The position numbers and the translations under genes are program-made. The notes under the pieces are model-generated. The model was not told the DNA's origin. It did not search any database and worked only from the letters and a program-made list of their open reading frames with translations. Shown here piece after piece: positions 51,309-60,589 of a stretch of DNA of 64,000 nucleotides. Every line of letters starts with the position of its first letter. Positions within the stretch are counted from its first letter, which is position 1. Location: the NCBI GenBank assembly GCA_947164965.1, contig CAMUYR010000003.1, positions 124,001 to 188,000 of the forward strand, read 5' to 3'. The stretch is from an uncultured Prevotella sp. (GTDB lineage Bacteria; Bacteroidota; Bacteroidia; Bacteroidales; Bacteroidaceae).

Positions 51309-51644
51309 ATGACTTACGATCAGCAGATATTAAAGATACTCACTGAGGCTGGTGAACGTGGTATAAGCGTGCAGACTCTTGCCAAGCACGTTTATAACAT
51401 GAACTGTACCTTCTTTTTCCAACCCGATTACGAGGAGATCCGCGCCTATGTTCAGCAATATCTGCTTCGCAATAGTAAATCCGCACAATCACTAATCGAA
51501 AGCACCGGTCGTCGTGGCTATTACCGTTTGAATACCACAGGTAGTGCCGATGCTCTCCAAATGCTTCTCCAATTCCGCGAAGAACAGGAAGAAAAAGAAG
51601 AAGAGAAGCCCCAGCAGGACCTCTCCCTCGATTTATTTGCTTAA
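51309..51644 (+). CDS. Small winged-helix-like protein of unknown function
   Basis: A 111-residue cytosolic protein starting just 6 bases after the terminator. The first 80 residues (QQILKILTEAGERGISVQTLAKHVYNMNCTFFFQPDYEEIRAYVQQYLLRNSKSAQSLIESTGRRGYYRLN) look like a winged helix that ends in a Tyr/Arg wing; the tail is very acidic (EEQEEKEEEKPQQDLSLDLFA). Since it begins immediately after a terminator and no promoter is visible, it may depend on read-through. Function unknown. Confidence 0.7.
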   Translation: MTYDQQILKILTEAGERGISVQTLAKHVYNMNCTFFFQPDYEEIRAYVQQYLLRNSKSAQSLIESTGRRGYYRLNTTGSADALQMLLQFREEQEEKEEEKPQQDLSLDLFA

Positions 51645-51656
51645 TATATCATTCTC

Positions 51657-52256
51657 TCATTCTCTCAATTTCTTAATCTCCTTCGCCGGAACGCCTGCAA
51701 CAAGTGAGTAATCCGGTACGTCTTTTGTCACTACCGCTCCTGCCGCTATGACTGCATGCTGTCCTATCGTCACACCAGGCAGAATGACGGCATTTGCACC
51801 AATCCACACATCATCATCAATCACCACAGGCTTGGTACTGATTCCCTGCTCGTCAATCCGCTTGGTCGTATCCTCAAAGTTATGATTCAGCGCCGTCACC
51901 GTGATGCCCTGCGCCAGATTGACATTCGAGCCGATACACACAGGACCGATTACCGTACAGTGAATACCGATACGCGTATGGTCACCGATTGTTACGTCGC
52001 CCACCGCATTGTTAATGCAACAGTACGACTCCACCACACTTTTCCTTCCTAGCCAGAATCGACGGTAGGGTGGCGTGTCCATCCGTACACTCCAATAGAT
52101 CTTCGATCCCTGTCCCCTATGCTGATATAATGGAGCTAACAGTCGGATATACCATCGTGGCCTGGCATCCCGCTGGTTCATAATCATCCAGTCCAAGAAC
52201 CGCTTCAATCTCGGACTCCCTTTCATCCTTTCTCTTATTTCTTCTTTATCTTTCAT
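51657..52256 (-). CDS. Hexapeptide-repeat (left-handed beta-helix) acetyltransferase
   Basis: A 199-residue acyltransferase of the LacA/NodL/CysE fold. Hexapeptide repeats run from about residue 85 ([43 protein letters not shown]; then [53 protein letters not shown]). The His in ALNHNF fits the catalytic His. The substrate is probably a sugar or serine. A TTG start at 52265 is rejected because it lies within the -7 box at 52263-52270. It may contribute to surface-glycan decoration, given the glycosyltransferase region nearby. Confidence 0.9.
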   Translation of the reverse strand: MKDKEEIRERMKGSPRLKRFLDWMIMNQRDARPRWYIRLLAPLYQHRGQGSKIYWSVRMDTPPYRRFWLGRKSVVESYCCINNAVGDVTIGDHTRIGIHCTVIGPVCIGSNVNLAQGITVTALNHNFEDTTKRIDEQGISTKPVVIDDDVWIGANAVILPGVTIGQHAVIAAGAVVTKDVPDYSLVAGVPAKEIKKLRE

Positions 52257-52262
52257 CGAGCG

Positions 52263-52270
52263 CAAAAATA
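52263..52270 (-). promoter_or_regulatory. -7 box TATTTTTG for the acetyltransferase
   Basis: TATTTTTG on the minus strand, 6 bases before the ATG at 52256; nearly leaderless. Divergent from the promoter at 52292-52321. Confidence 0.55.
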
Positions 52271-52291
52271 CAAAATATTTTTAAATAACAA

Positions 52292-52321
52292 TTGCTTATT
52301 TGCAATTATTTTGTATCTTTG
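52292..52321 (+). promoter_or_regulatory. Promoter for the AAA/PD-(D/E)XK gene
   Basis: TTG at 52292-52294, a 19-base spacer and TATCTTTG at 52314-52321 followed by CA. It overlaps an in-frame TTG at 52311, hence the ATG at 52338 is the start. Confidence 0.7.
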
Positions 52322-52337
52322 CAAAAAATATAGCAAA

Positions 52338-53882
52338 ATGAAATATCCTATAGGCATACAAAACTTCGAAAGTCTCATTAATGAGGACTATTTGTATTTA
52401 GACAAAACGGCTCTGATATACCAGATGGCTTCAGAAGGAAGGTATTATTTCCTCAGCCGTCCCCGTAGGTTCGGAAAGAGCATTTTATTGTCTACTTTTA
52501 AGGCCTATTTTGAAGGAAAGCAACATCTTTTTGAAGGATTGGCCATCAACAAGTTGGAATCGAAATGGGAAAAATATCCTATTTTGTATGTCGATTTTAA
52601 TGCTAGAGAATACAAGGATGAAGATTCGCTGACTGCAGAACTGAACAGACATTTGGAGTCTTGGGAAAAAGAATACGGAGATGAATTTAAAGACCGTGCT
52701 GCAGAAGAGCGTTTTTTACATGTCATCGAGAATGCTTATGAAAAGACAGGTAAGCCAGTTGTTATCCTGATTGACGAATACGACAAACCGCTGTTACAGA
52801 CCATTAACCGTCCCGAGTTGCAGGAGGCTTATCGCTCAAAATTAAAAGCATTCTATTCCGTCATGAAGACTATGGACGGTAAAATTAAGTTTGCGTTCAT
52901 TACAGGTGTTACCAAGTTTTCAAAGGTCAGCGTTTTTAGCGACTTAAACAATCTTGACGACATCTCTATGTGGGATAAGTTCTCAACACTTTGCGGCATC
53001 ACTGATGAGGAAATTCATAATAAGTTGGATACCGAAGTTGGACTGATGGCTGAGCAGCAGCAATGCAGCAAAGAAGAATGCTACGCAAAACTTAAAAGTT
53101 ATTATGATGGTTATCACTTTGCTCCTAATACACCAGGAGTCTATAATCCTTTCAGCCTCTTGACAGCTCTGAAGCGAAAGACTTTTGGCAGTTATTGGTT
53201 TGACACTGGAACTCCCAACTTCCTTGTCGAAGTGATGAAAGCCAATAATTACCAGTTGGAGAATCTTAATAAAGAGGTCGCACAGCCAGAATTGTTAGGT
53301 AGTTTGGATTCCATCAAGCAGACCCCAATTCCTCTGCTTTTTCAAAGTGGCTATATGACTATCAAGAGCTATGACAGCGTCTTCGGGATTTACCATTTAG
53401 GATTGCCTAATCAAGAAGTAAGTGAGGCATTTACCAAATATCTGTTGCCCTGTTATACTCCAGTTCCTAAGGGTCACGAGGCTTTCTTTGTCATCAATTT
53501 CGTTAATGAGATTCAGAATGGTCAGCCTGATGCCTTTATGAAACGTCTCGATTCCCTCTTCGCAGATGGCAATTATCAAATTGTCGGTAATGAAGAGAAG
53601 TATTTCCATAATGCTGTATATATCATCTTCAAGATGCTCGGCTTCTATGTCAATGTAGAATATGCCACAGCCGATGGCCGTATAGATCTGTTGATGAAGA
53701 CCAAGGACTATATCTATATCCTTGAATTCAAAATAAACGATAGTGCAGAAGCGGCTCTTAAGCAAATAGAAGAGAAACAATATGCCAAACCATTCTTGTC
53801 CGACCCAAGAAAACTTTATCAAATTGGTGTAAACTTCTCGACAGTAACTAGAAGGATAGATGGGTGGAAGATAGAAGAATAA
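52338..53882 (+). CDS. AAA-like ATPase with PD-(D/E)XK nuclease domain (DUF1703 type)
   Basis: A 514-residue cytosolic protein found in many paralogues in Bacteroidetes. N-terminal ATPase-like domain: FLSRPRRFGKSILLSTF (P-loop-like, Lys47) and PVVILIDEYDKPL (Walker B). C-terminal nuclease: GRIDLLMKTKDYIYILEFKINDSAEAALKQI, with the D...E-x-K signature intact. The biological role is not established; mobile or defence-related links have been proposed for the group, but nothing around this copy shows it. Single gene with its own promoter, next to the surface-glycan region. Confidence 0.9.
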   Translation: MKYPIGIQNFESLINEDYLYLDKTALIYQMASEGRYYFLSRPRRFGKSILLSTFKAYFEGKQHLFEGLAINKLESKWEKYPILYVDFNAREYKDEDSLTAELNRHLESWEKEYGDEFKDRAAEERFLHVIENAYEKTGKPVVILIDEYDKPLLQTINRPELQEAYRSKLKAFYSVMKTMDGKIKFAFITGVTKFSKVSVFSDLNNLDDISMWDKFSTLCGITDEEIHNKLDTEVGLMAEQQQCSKEECYAKLKSYYDGYHFAPNTPGVYNPFSLLTALKRKTFGSYWFDTGTPNFLVEVMKANNYQLENLNKEVAQPELLGSLDSIKQTPIPLLFQSGYMTIKSYDSVFGIYHLGLPNQEVSEAFTKYLLPCYTPVPKGHEAFFVINFVNEIQNGQPDAFMKRLDSLFADGNYQIVGNEEKYFHNAVYIIFKMLGFYVNVEYATADGRIDLLMKTKDYIYILEFKINDSAEAALKQIEEKQYAKPFLSDPRKLYQIGVNFSTVTRRIDGWKIEE

Positions 53883-53900
53883 TCCTTTCTCTTATATTGA

Positions 53901-55067
53901 ATGTTAATGAAAATTCTTTTTTTGACATATCATGGATTTGATGAGGCTAGCGGTATTACCAAGAAAATACAAGCTCAGGTAAAGGGACTTCGCCAAAATG
54001 GTAATGAGGTGCATATCTGCTCCTATGATGTCAGGGCCGACGGTCATCGTTGCCGTTTTGTTGATGGGGAGGTTATTGCTGACTATGGTTGTGGCACTTG
54101 GGCGGCTATTATTCAGCGTGCTGACTATAGGTGTGTGTACAGATATTGTATCGACCATCAGATAGACCTTGTCTATTCTCGTAGCTATATGAATGCCACT
54201 CCTCCGTTGGTATGGTTATTTAAACGGCTGCGCAAGGCTGGTGTACGTAGTGTTATGGAGATTCCTACTTATCCGTACGATCATGAATTTGATGGTTATG
54301 ACTGGAATCAGCGCATGCGCCTTCGTGTCGACCAGCTGTGTCGTCACAAACTTGCAGCTCAGATGGATGCTATAGTGACTTTTTCCGATGAAGAGCGCAT
54401 TTTTGGACAACGTACCATCCGTATCAGCAATGGTGTCGACTTTGATAGTATCCCTCTACTTCAGCCTTCTTCTATCATCCATCCCCCCTCAGAAGTTCAT
54501 CTCATTGCTGTAGCCGAAGTACATTCGTGGCACGGGTTTGACCGTTTGGTACATGGGTTGGGAGAGTATTATAAGAAATACAATTGGAATCCAGAAAGAA
54601 AAGTGTACTTTCATTTGGTTGGTTATGTATGGCCAGCAGAAATGGAAGGTTCGAGTGTAGCACCAGGAATAGCCCCTTATATTAGGCAGTATGGTATTGA
54701 GAAGTATGTGGATTTTCATGGTAAACTTTTCGGTGACGAACTGACAGCAGTTTTTAACCGCTGTTCGTTCGCTATTGGTAGTCTGGCTCGTCATCGTAGT
54801 GGTATAACTGTTATTAAGACATTGAAGAACCGAGAGTATGCTTGCCGTGGTATTCCTTTTCTTTATTCAGAATCAGATTCCGACTTCGATCATCAGCCAT
54901 ACGTGCTGAAAGCACCTGCTGACGAGAGCCCTATAGATATTGAGGCAATTTTGGATTTTCTTGACCATCAGACTATGTCACCATCAGAGATTCGTCAGAC
55001 AGTGGAACATTTGTCATGGCAACGGCAAATGAAGATAGTATTGGATACTTTAACGTCAATGTCATGA
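53901..55067 (+). CDS. GT4-type glycosyltransferase
   Basis: A 388-residue GT-B glycosyltransferase. The N-terminal Rossmann half starts MKILFLTYHGFDEASGITKKIQAQVKGL and the C-terminal half has IRISNGVDFDSI, VHLIAVAEVHSWHGFDRLVHGLGEY and a late block GITVIKTLKNREYACRGIPFL in place of the standard EGFG-type motif. It most likely adds a sugar to a surface polysaccharide or lipid-linked glycan; donor and acceptor are unknown. Two ATGs (53901, 53907) are possible. The stop overlaps the next start (ATGA at 55064-55067), showing tight coupling. Confidence 0.85.
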   Translation: MLMKILFLTYHGFDEASGITKKIQAQVKGLRQNGNEVHICSYDVRADGHRCRFVDGEVIADYGCGTWAAIIQRADYRCVYRYCIDHQIDLVYSRSYMNATPPLVWLFKRLRKAGVRSVMEIPTYPYDHEFDGYDWNQRMRLRVDQLCRHKLAAQMDAIVTFSDEERIFGQRTIRISNGVDFDSIPLLQPSSIIHPPSEVHLIAVAEVHSWHGFDRLVHGLGEYYKKYNWNPERKVYFHLVGYVWPAEMEGSSVAPGIAPYIRQYGIEKYVDFHGKLFGDELTAVFNRCSFAIGSLARHRSGITVIKTLKNREYACRGIPFLYSESDSDFDHQPYVLKAPADESPIDIEAILDFLDHQTMSPSEIRQTVEHLSWQRQMKIVLDTLTSMS

Positions 55068-56203
55068 GCAAGCGTATAGTATATATTGTAGGTGACCTGT
55101 CCTATCCGAATGGAATGAGTCGGGTGTTGAGTCAGAAAGTAAATTATCTGGCCGAACATACTGACTATGAGCTCTATGTGGTGCTGACGGAGCAGGCCGA
55201 TAAGCCTTGGTACTATCAGTTGTCGCCAAAGATACAGCATGTGAATTTTGGTCTTGATTTCGACAGTATGTTTCAGATGCCATTTCTTAAGCGTCTGTTA
55301 GCTTACAACCGAAAACAGAAACAGTATCGAAAGCTTCTGACAGACTATCTGATGCAGATACGTCCAGACATTACCGTCTCAGTGCTACGTCGGGAGATTA
55401 ATTTTATTAATGATATTCCTGATGGAAGCAAGAAGGTAGGGGAAATCCATTTCAATAAACAAACCTACAGAGTATTCGAAAAACATTGGTTGCCCGGTTG
55501 TGTCAATCGTTTTATCACATATCGTTGGCAGAAGAGTCTTGAAAAAGAAGTTCGTCGGCTGGATAAGTTTGTTGTGCTTACTCGGCAAGATGCCAGTAAT
55601 TGGGTTGGATTTGATAATGTGGTTGTCATCCCCAATCCTATATTCTTCTTTCCAAAAACGCTTTCTGAAGGCCAAGCTAAGAAAGTGATAGCAGTTGGTA
55701 GATATACTAGGCAAAAAGGTTTCGACCTGTTGATAAAGGCTTGGCAGATGGTGAATGCTCGTCATACGGATTGGGTACTAAATATCTATGGACCAGGTAA
55801 CCGAGAAGAATACCAGCAAATGGTGGATGCATTACAGCTGTCGGAAGTAATCCACTGCAATGAAGCATCTCCTGATATTTATGCCCGCTATGCAGAGCAT
55901 AGTATCTTTGTATTAAGTTCACGCTATGAAGGCTTCGGTTTGGTCATTGCCGAGGCAATGGCCACAGGCTTGCCTGCTGTGTCATTTCGTTGTCCATGTG
56001 GCCCAGAGGATATTATCACAGACCATAAAGACGGGTTACTTGTGGAAAACAGCAACATAGAAGTATTGGCAGATGCCATTTGTTATATGATTGAACATCC
56101 GGAGGAGAGACAACAAATGGCAGGCAATGCTTTGATTTCCGCACAACGCTATCATGAGGATGCCATTATGCAAAAGTGGTTACAGTTATTTGATAGTTTA
56201 TAA
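55064..56203 (+). CDS. GT4-family glycosyltransferase
   Basis: A 379-residue GT-B enzyme, started at the ATG that overlaps the upstream stop; the longer frame to 55016 would overlap that gene by 52 bases. Motifs: GMSRVLSQKVNYL, VIPNPIFFFP, VIAVGRYTRQKGFDLLIKAWQ and SSRYEGFGLVIAEAMATGLPAVSFRCPCGPEDII, the last being the retaining EGFG...E site that holds the nucleotide-sugar. The CPCGPEDII block is common in hexosaminyl- and hexosyltransferases of Bacteroidetes glycan loci. Ends exactly where the convergent gene ends (56203/56204). Confidence 0.9.
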   Translation: MSKRIVYIVGDLSYPNGMSRVLSQKVNYLAEHTDYELYVVLTEQADKPWYYQLSPKIQHVNFGLDFDSMFQMPFLKRLLAYNRKQKQYRKLLTDYLMQIRPDITVSVLRREINFINDIPDGSKKVGEIHFNKQTYRVFEKHWLPGCVNRFITYRWQKSLEKEVRRLDKFVVLTRQDASNWVGFDNVVVIPNPIFFFPKTLSEGQAKKVIAVGRYTRQKGFDLLIKAWQMVNARHTDWVLNIYGPGNREEYQQMVDALQLSEVIHCNEASPDIYARYAEHSIFVLSSRYEGFGLVIAEAMATGLPAVSFRCPCGPEDIITDHKDGLLVENSNIEVLADAICYMIEHPEERQQMAGNALISAQRYHEDAIMQKWLQLFDSL

Positions 56204-57175
56204 TTACCCAAATAATGATCGCAATTGGATATAAGTATTGGGCATATGATGAAATATAAGTGATATGGCTTTTTGCTTAATTCCCTTGCCTGTAGGCAAG
56301 TTAAGTACTTTGTTCTTAAAGTCAGAAATATAATCATCTTTTAGTTGTAATAATCCTTTGTCGTGTGTTAGATACCAGATGGTGATAGAAAAAGTAGCAA
56401 AGATATTGTCATCAATTCCTTGTTCGATATCTGCAGGCCAATGCTTACTTTCCTTTATTTCCAGAAGTCGTGCCATTACCTGATTAAGATCTTTTAGTTT
56501 TTTCATGTTGACAGTTGATACGATAGATCCCTCATGTTGCCGATAGATATATAACGGCATATCAATCTTAAGGCATTTTTCTGCATGCAGATAACAATCA
56601 ATAGTAAATGGAATGTCTTCAAAGTATATGTTTGGAATGAAACGTAAACTGTTCTGATCAAGGAACTCCCGTCGATAGAGCGTCCGCCAAACATAACACT
56701 CTCTAGGATTCAAATATCTCATGAAATAGTCATATCCACTTATTTGTTCTATATTTACTATTTGGTGGGTCTTGGGGCGGTATCCAGAAATGGAATCGCT
56801 GGTCAGTTTTATAAAATTGGCCACAACCATGTCGCACCTTGAAGTCATAGCATGTTGTAGAAAGATAGGCAGACTATTGTCTACGAGAATGTCATCAGCA
56901 TCCATCATAAGTATATAATCCCCTTGAGCATGGCTTAATGCTGTGTTGCGAGCAATTGAAGGGCCTTGACTACTTTGTTCGTAGATGTGGAAGTTGGAAT
57001 TCTCGGCCAGAAGATTGCTGATTCTTTCCATGCTTCTATCTTCCGAACCATCATTTACCAAAATGACCTCATAATTATCAGCCATCAACCCTTGGTTAAG
57101 GATGCTTTGCAGACAGTCTGAAATATAATCTTCCACGTTGTGGAAAGGTACGATGATGCTCAATAATTTCTTCAT
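56204..57175 (-). CDS. GT2-family glycosyltransferase
   Basis: A 323-residue GT-A enzyme: LSIIVPFHNVEDYISDCLQSIL, VNDGSEDRSMER and LMMDADDILVDN (DXD metal site) are all in place. A short C-terminal stretch is basic and hydrophobic (KQKAISLIFHHMPNTYIQLRSLFG), perhaps for membrane contact. It sits directly after the next gene upstream (57177-58049) with only one base between them, so the two form one minus-strand pair. Role in surface-glycan synthesis is inferred; linkage cannot be told. Confidence 0.9.
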   Translation of the reverse strand: MKKLLSIIVPFHNVEDYISDCLQSILNQGLMADNYEVILVNDGSEDRSMERISNLLAENSNFHIYEQSSQGPSIARNTALSHAQGDYILMMDADDILVDNSLPIFLQHAMTSRCDMVVANFIKLTSDSISGYRPKTHQIVNIEQISGYDYFMRYLNPRECYVWRTLYRREFLDQNSLRFIPNIYFEDIPFTIDCYLHAEKCLKIDMPLYIYRQHEGSIVSTVNMKKLKDLNQVMARLLEIKESKHWPADIEQGIDDNIFATFSITIWYLTHDKGLLQLKDDYISDFKNKVLNLPTGKGIKQKAISLIFHHMPNTYIQLRSLFG

Positions 57176-57176
57176 A

Positions 57177-58049
57177 TCACCAGTGTCCTTGCTTTAATCG
57201 TCTATATTTTATGTAACCTAAAGGTGTAGCCACCAAACACAATAGCTTGCGACTGGCTTTTTGTAGGAAATGCCAATCGTTAGCCAATAAGGATGTAGCT
57301 ACATACATTTTGGCGTTATAGATGAATCCCTTCCGTGCTACCACCATTCGCTGGTTGTAGTATATCTGATATCCACGCGGGCTGTTAATTACTAAGTTAA
57401 CTCCCCGTCGAGTGTAACCATCTGCCTGATATTCGCAAGTTTGGGTGTAGTCTTGGAAAATTAGGTATTGGTATTGTTGGTCTATTCGGTCGTAGACAAC
57501 ACCTTCTGTGATGAACTTTTCACCTTCTATCTCAGGAAAAGGGTATTTGCGTATAACCTCAGTCTTATAAGTTGTTGTGTTTTCGCACTCAGAGCTGTTT
57601 GTCACAATATCGTCCATGATCATTGTAGGACCATTAATGTAGTAGCTCCCCTCTCTGCCTAGAATATGTTTGAATGAAATTATGCCACAGATATCATCAC
57701 GTTCAGCAATATCTTTGTGCTGATCCCAAAAGTTTAGTAGGTCGGTTATGGAGGAGGGTGACGTAAGCCAGTCATCGCTGTCTAAACACATAAACAGTTC
57801 TGTTTGACAGATTCTTACTCCATGGTTATATGCACGCATCTTACCGCCGTTGGGCTGCTGTATATAGCTGATGTCTATCAATCCGGCTTTCTGCCACATT
57901 TGAACTAGCTGCATGGTGTTGTCGGTGCTGCCGTCATCAACAATGAGCCAAGCAAAATCCTTACTCTGCTGCTGACACAAACTCTCGTATGTCCGAGGTA
58001 GTGTGCCTGCCCGGTTGTAGGTCGGAGTAAAAACCGTTAGTCGCTTCAT
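57177..58049 (-). CDS. GT2-family glycosyltransferase
   Basis: A 290-residue GT-A enzyme: LTVFTPTYNRAGTLPRTYESL, VDDGSTDNT, QPNGGKMRAYNHGV and CLDSDDWLTS (DXD-like). First gene of a minus-strand pair with the GT2 at 56204, both under the -7 box at 58066-58073. Similar proteins occur in capsule and LPS O-antigen loci. The C-terminal basic residues (GYIKYRRLKQGHW) are usual for this group. Confidence 0.9.
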   Translation of the reverse strand: MKRLTVFTPTYNRAGTLPRTYESLCQQQSKDFAWLIVDDGSTDNTMQLVQMWQKAGLIDISYIQQPNGGKMRAYNHGVRICQTELFMCLDSDDWLTSPSSITDLLNFWDQHKDIAERDDICGIISFKHILGREGSYYINGPTMIMDDIVTNSSECENTTTYKTEVIRKYPFPEIEGEKFITEGVVYDRIDQQYQYLIFQDYTQTCEYQADGYTRRGVNLVINSPRGYQIYYNQRMVVARKGFIYNAKMYVATSLLANDWHFLQKASRKLLCLVATPLGYIKYRRLKQGHW

Positions 58050-58065
58050 ATTTTGCTATTTTTTG

Positions 58066-58073
58066 CAAAAATA
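58066..58073 (-). promoter_or_regulatory. -7 box TATTTTTG for the GT2 pair
   Basis: TATTTTTG followed by CAA on the minus strand, 16 bases before the ATG at 58049. Confidence 0.55.
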
Positions 58074-58083
58074 AGAAGAAAAG

Positions 58084-58115
58084 TTGATAATTCCAAAATA
58101 TTTTCACTATATTTG
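58084..58115 (+). promoter_or_regulatory. Promoter for the plus-strand GT2-GT4 pair
   Basis: TTG at 58084-58086, a 21-base spacer and TATATTTG at 58108-58115. It excludes an upstream TTG at 58053 as start codon; the ATG at 58140 is used. Confidence 0.65.
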
Positions 58116-58139
58116 CGAAAAAATAATCAAGATATATTT

Positions 58140-58994
58140 ATGTCACATTGGTATGATAAATACATGACTATCTATGGGAAGCCTTTTAGCGAGGTTCCTC
58201 AAGATGTCATAGACGGAACACGGGAGAGATTGGCAAAGCTGCAGAGTCCTGAACCTTTGGCCAGTATTGTGGTTATTGGTTACAATGAAGAAACGCATCT
58301 TCAGGCTTGTCTGTGGGCTATCAGTGAGATTCAGTGCAAGTATCCCGTAGAGATTATCGGTGTGGATAATGATTCCAAGGACCGGACGGCTGAAATCTAC
58401 GAAAAGTCGGGCATTCCCTGGTATACTGAGTATCAGCATTCATGTGGCTATGCGCGCCGTTGTGGCTTGCAACATGCCAAAGGGCGTTTCTATTTCGATG
58501 TAGATAGCGATACGCTCTATCCGCCTCATTATTATGAAATCATGCTTGACCATCTGCTGAAGCCTGGAGTTGCCTGTGTTTCTGCTACTTGGAGCTATTT
58601 CCCTGACGAGAATCATTCGAAGTTGAGTTTGAAACTTTATGAGATGGCTCGCGATATGTTTCTGTGGATTCAGCATTTTCGGCGTCCAGAATTGTCTGTT
58701 CGAGGTTTGGTGTTTGCCTATAATGCTGATTATGGAAGAAAAGAACCCTATCGTGTCGATATCATCCGAGGTGAGGATGGTTCTATGGCTTTCAATCTAA
58801 AGAAATATGGAAAGATCGTCTTTGTTCGTGACAGTCGTTGCAAAGCTATTACGGGTTACGGCACCATAGGCAATCAATCGATGTGGAAAAGTTTTATAGA
58901 TCATGTAAAGGTTCAGATTAAGGGCATTACGCGTATTTTCCATTCTACTGATCATTATAAAGATACTGAGGATAACTTGGTAAAGAATAAATGA
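58140..58994 (+). CDS. GT2-family glycosyltransferase
   Basis: A 284-residue GT-A enzyme with an unusual N-terminal extension of about 35 residues (SHWYDKYMTIYGKPFSEVPQDVIDGTRERLAKL) before ASIVVIGYNEETHLQACL. The donor site is VDNDSKDRT and the metal site FDVDSDTLYP. A Cys/Arg-rich loop SCGYARRCGLQHAKG follows. The start ATG overlaps no other gene; its end overlaps the next start (ATGA at 58991-58994). Likely adds a hexose in surface-glycan assembly. Confidence 0.9.
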   Translation: MSHWYDKYMTIYGKPFSEVPQDVIDGTRERLAKLQSPEPLASIVVIGYNEETHLQACLWAISEIQCKYPVEIIGVDNDSKDRTAEIYEKSGIPWYTEYQHSCGYARRCGLQHAKGRFYFDVDSDTLYPPHYYEIMLDHLLKPGVACVSATWSYFPDENHSKLSLKLYEMARDMFLWIQHFRRPELSVRGLVFAYNADYGRKEPYRVDIIRGEDGSMAFNLKKYGKIVFVRDSRCKAITGYGTIGNQSMWKSFIDHVKVQIKGITRIFHSTDHYKDTEDNLVKNK

Positions 58995-60106
58995 AAAGGA
59001 TAAAGGTATTAGAAGTTATCCGTCAAGGTAAGATGGGAGGGATGGAATCTCACCTCCTGGACTTGATAACCTTCCTGGATAAGGAGCGGTTTGAACCGGT
59101 ATGCCTGTCGTTTACCAGTGGTGAGATGATAACCCGATTGGAAGCGATGGGCGTCAAGTGTTACGTGATTGATACGCTGAGACCCTTTGATCTTAGGGTG
59201 ATGCGGCAGGTCGTCAAACTGATGCGCGACGAGGGGATTCAAGTGGTACATGCTCATGGCAGTAGGGCGGCATCAAATATGGTGTGGCCTGCCAAACGAC
59301 TACGCGTACCTTTTATATATACGGTACATGGCTGGAGTTTTCATGACGACCAGTCGTGGCCTGTCAAGAAACTGAGAGCATGGAGTGAGAAGCTGATTTG
59401 CGCGATGGCCAGTCGTGTGATTTGTGTTTCACGAAGCAATGCCGATACGGGACGCGATACGTTCGGACTGAAGAATGCCTACGTCATTGAAAATGGAATC
59501 AATCTGGTACGTTTCAATCCAGCCAATCAGTTCAACGATTTGCGTAAGGAGTTCGGCTTTGCAGAAGATGATTTCGTAGCCGGTTTCATTGCCCGTTGCA
59601 CCAAGCAGAAGGCTCCACTCGATTTCCTGAATGGTGTCCGTCTGGCTCATGAACGTGATCCAAAGGTTAAGGGCTTGTTCGTGGGCGAGGGCGATATGGA
59701 TGCCGAGGTGGACGACATGATAGCTAAACGCAAGATGGGAAGCTACATCTATCGTACGAAGTTCCGTACCGATGTGCCAGACCTGCTGAATTGCATCGAT
59801 GTGTATTGCCTGCCCAGTCTTTGGGAAGGTCTTTCTATTGCTTTGTTGGAGGCGATGGCGATGGGTAAGCCGATAGTGGCTACACCCACCGATGGAACCA
59901 AGGAGGTGATTACCCACGAAGATAATGGCCTCTTGATTTCCTTCTCCCATCCCGTTGCATTAGCAGCAGCGATATATCGGCTGCATGGCGATAGCGAGCT
60001 ATGTAAGCAGTGTGGGCTGAAAGCACGCGATTTGGTGGTTCAGCGATTTAATGCGCAGCGTGTATCTGATGCCGTCGGCAATATCTATCGCGAAGAATTG
60101 CTGTAG
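58991..60106 (+). CDS. GT4-family glycosyltransferase
   Basis: A 371-residue GT-B enzyme: IRQGKMGGMESHLLDLITFLD near the N-terminus (glycine loop), VVHAHGSRAASNMVWPAKRL, IENGINLVRF, GLFVGEGDMD and LPSLWEGLSIALLEAMAMGKPIVATPTDGTKEVI, the complete retaining catalytic block. Translationally coupled to the upstream GT2, so they probably act on consecutive sugars. It ends shortly before the convergent DUF6078-like gene. Confidence 0.92.
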   Translation: MKRIKVLEVIRQGKMGGMESHLLDLITFLDKERFEPVCLSFTSGEMITRLEAMGVKCYVIDTLRPFDLRVMRQVVKLMRDEGIQVVHAHGSRAASNMVWPAKRLRVPFIYTVHGWSFHDDQSWPVKKLRAWSEKLICAMASRVICVSRSNADTGRDTFGLKNAYVIENGINLVRFNPANQFNDLRKEFGFAEDDFVAGFIARCTKQKAPLDFLNGVRLAHERDPKVKGLFVGEGDMDAEVDDMIAKRKMGSYIYRTKFRTDVPDLLNCIDVYCLPSLWEGLSIALLEAMAMGKPIVATPTDGTKEVITHEDNGLLISFSHPVALAAAIYRLHGDSELCKQCGLKARDLVVQRFNAQRVSDAVGNIYREELL

Positions 60107-60117
60107 CTTTCCTTGAT

Positions 60118-60552
60118 TTACCACAGATAGTCCTCTTCCCAACCATCGTAGCGGATTTCGCCCATCCAGCCTTCTTCTCGGCAGACTTGCTCTATCAGTT
60201 GTTGATGCTCGGGTGGGATAGGGCGTTTGCCGTTCCGATATTCGTAAAATCGAGTACGACCGAAGAGCTTGATGAGTCGATACTTGATGCTACGAGCCTG
60301 ATGATAAGGAATTTCATCTAATAAGTGCATCATCCCTATTGCGTATGTCACCGTTTTGTTTTCCCGGTAATGACAGCAATCACCAACTTTAAATTTGGGA
60401 TTATAGGGATTGACACATTTGATAATCGTAGCATCAGGATCACCATATTGTCCTGCCAGCCAATGCAGACAAGTCTTGTGATGGGGACATTCGTTGATAA
60501 GGCAGGGTAGGTATTCACCTGCCTTTTCCTTGAGTTTTTCTTCTTTTGTCAT
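60118..60552 (-). CDS. Cysteine-rich DUF6078-like protein
   Basis: A 144-residue cytosolic protein with eight Cys, several in pairs (CLINECPHHKTC, CVNPY, DCCHYRENK), and a second half of mixed helix (SIKYRLIKLFGRTRFYEYRNGKRPIPPEHQQLIEQVCREEGW). The GRTRFYEYRNGKRPIPPEH part could be a small DNA-binding helical motif. The pattern fits the Bacteroidales-specific DUF6078 family, whose role is unknown; I hold the family name loosely. The gap to the upstream gene contains the four-unit 22-bp array B. Confidence 0.65.
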   Translation of the reverse strand: MTKEEKLKEKAGEYLPCLINECPHHKTCLHWLAGQYGDPDATIIKCVNPYNPKFKVGDCCHYRENKTVTYAIGMMHLLDEIPYHQARSIKYRLIKLFGRTRFYEYRNGKRPIPPEHQQLIEQVCREEGWMGEIRYDGWEEDYLW

Positions 60553-60589
60553 ATTTATTCTAATTTTGTTTTACGATTGTTTCTAAATT

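Noticed and set aside
52311..52337. TTG-initiated N-terminal extension of the AAA/PD-(D/E)XK gene
   Set aside because: The TTG overlaps the start of the promoter -7 box; the family begins MKYPIGIQNF at 52338. The same reasoning removed extensions at 16225, 32195, 39549, 42139, 52265 and 58053.
52338..53882. Defence system around the AAA/PD-(D/E)XK protein
   Set aside because: Single gene with no defence partner, integrase or toxin nearby; the family is common as isolated copies in these genomes.
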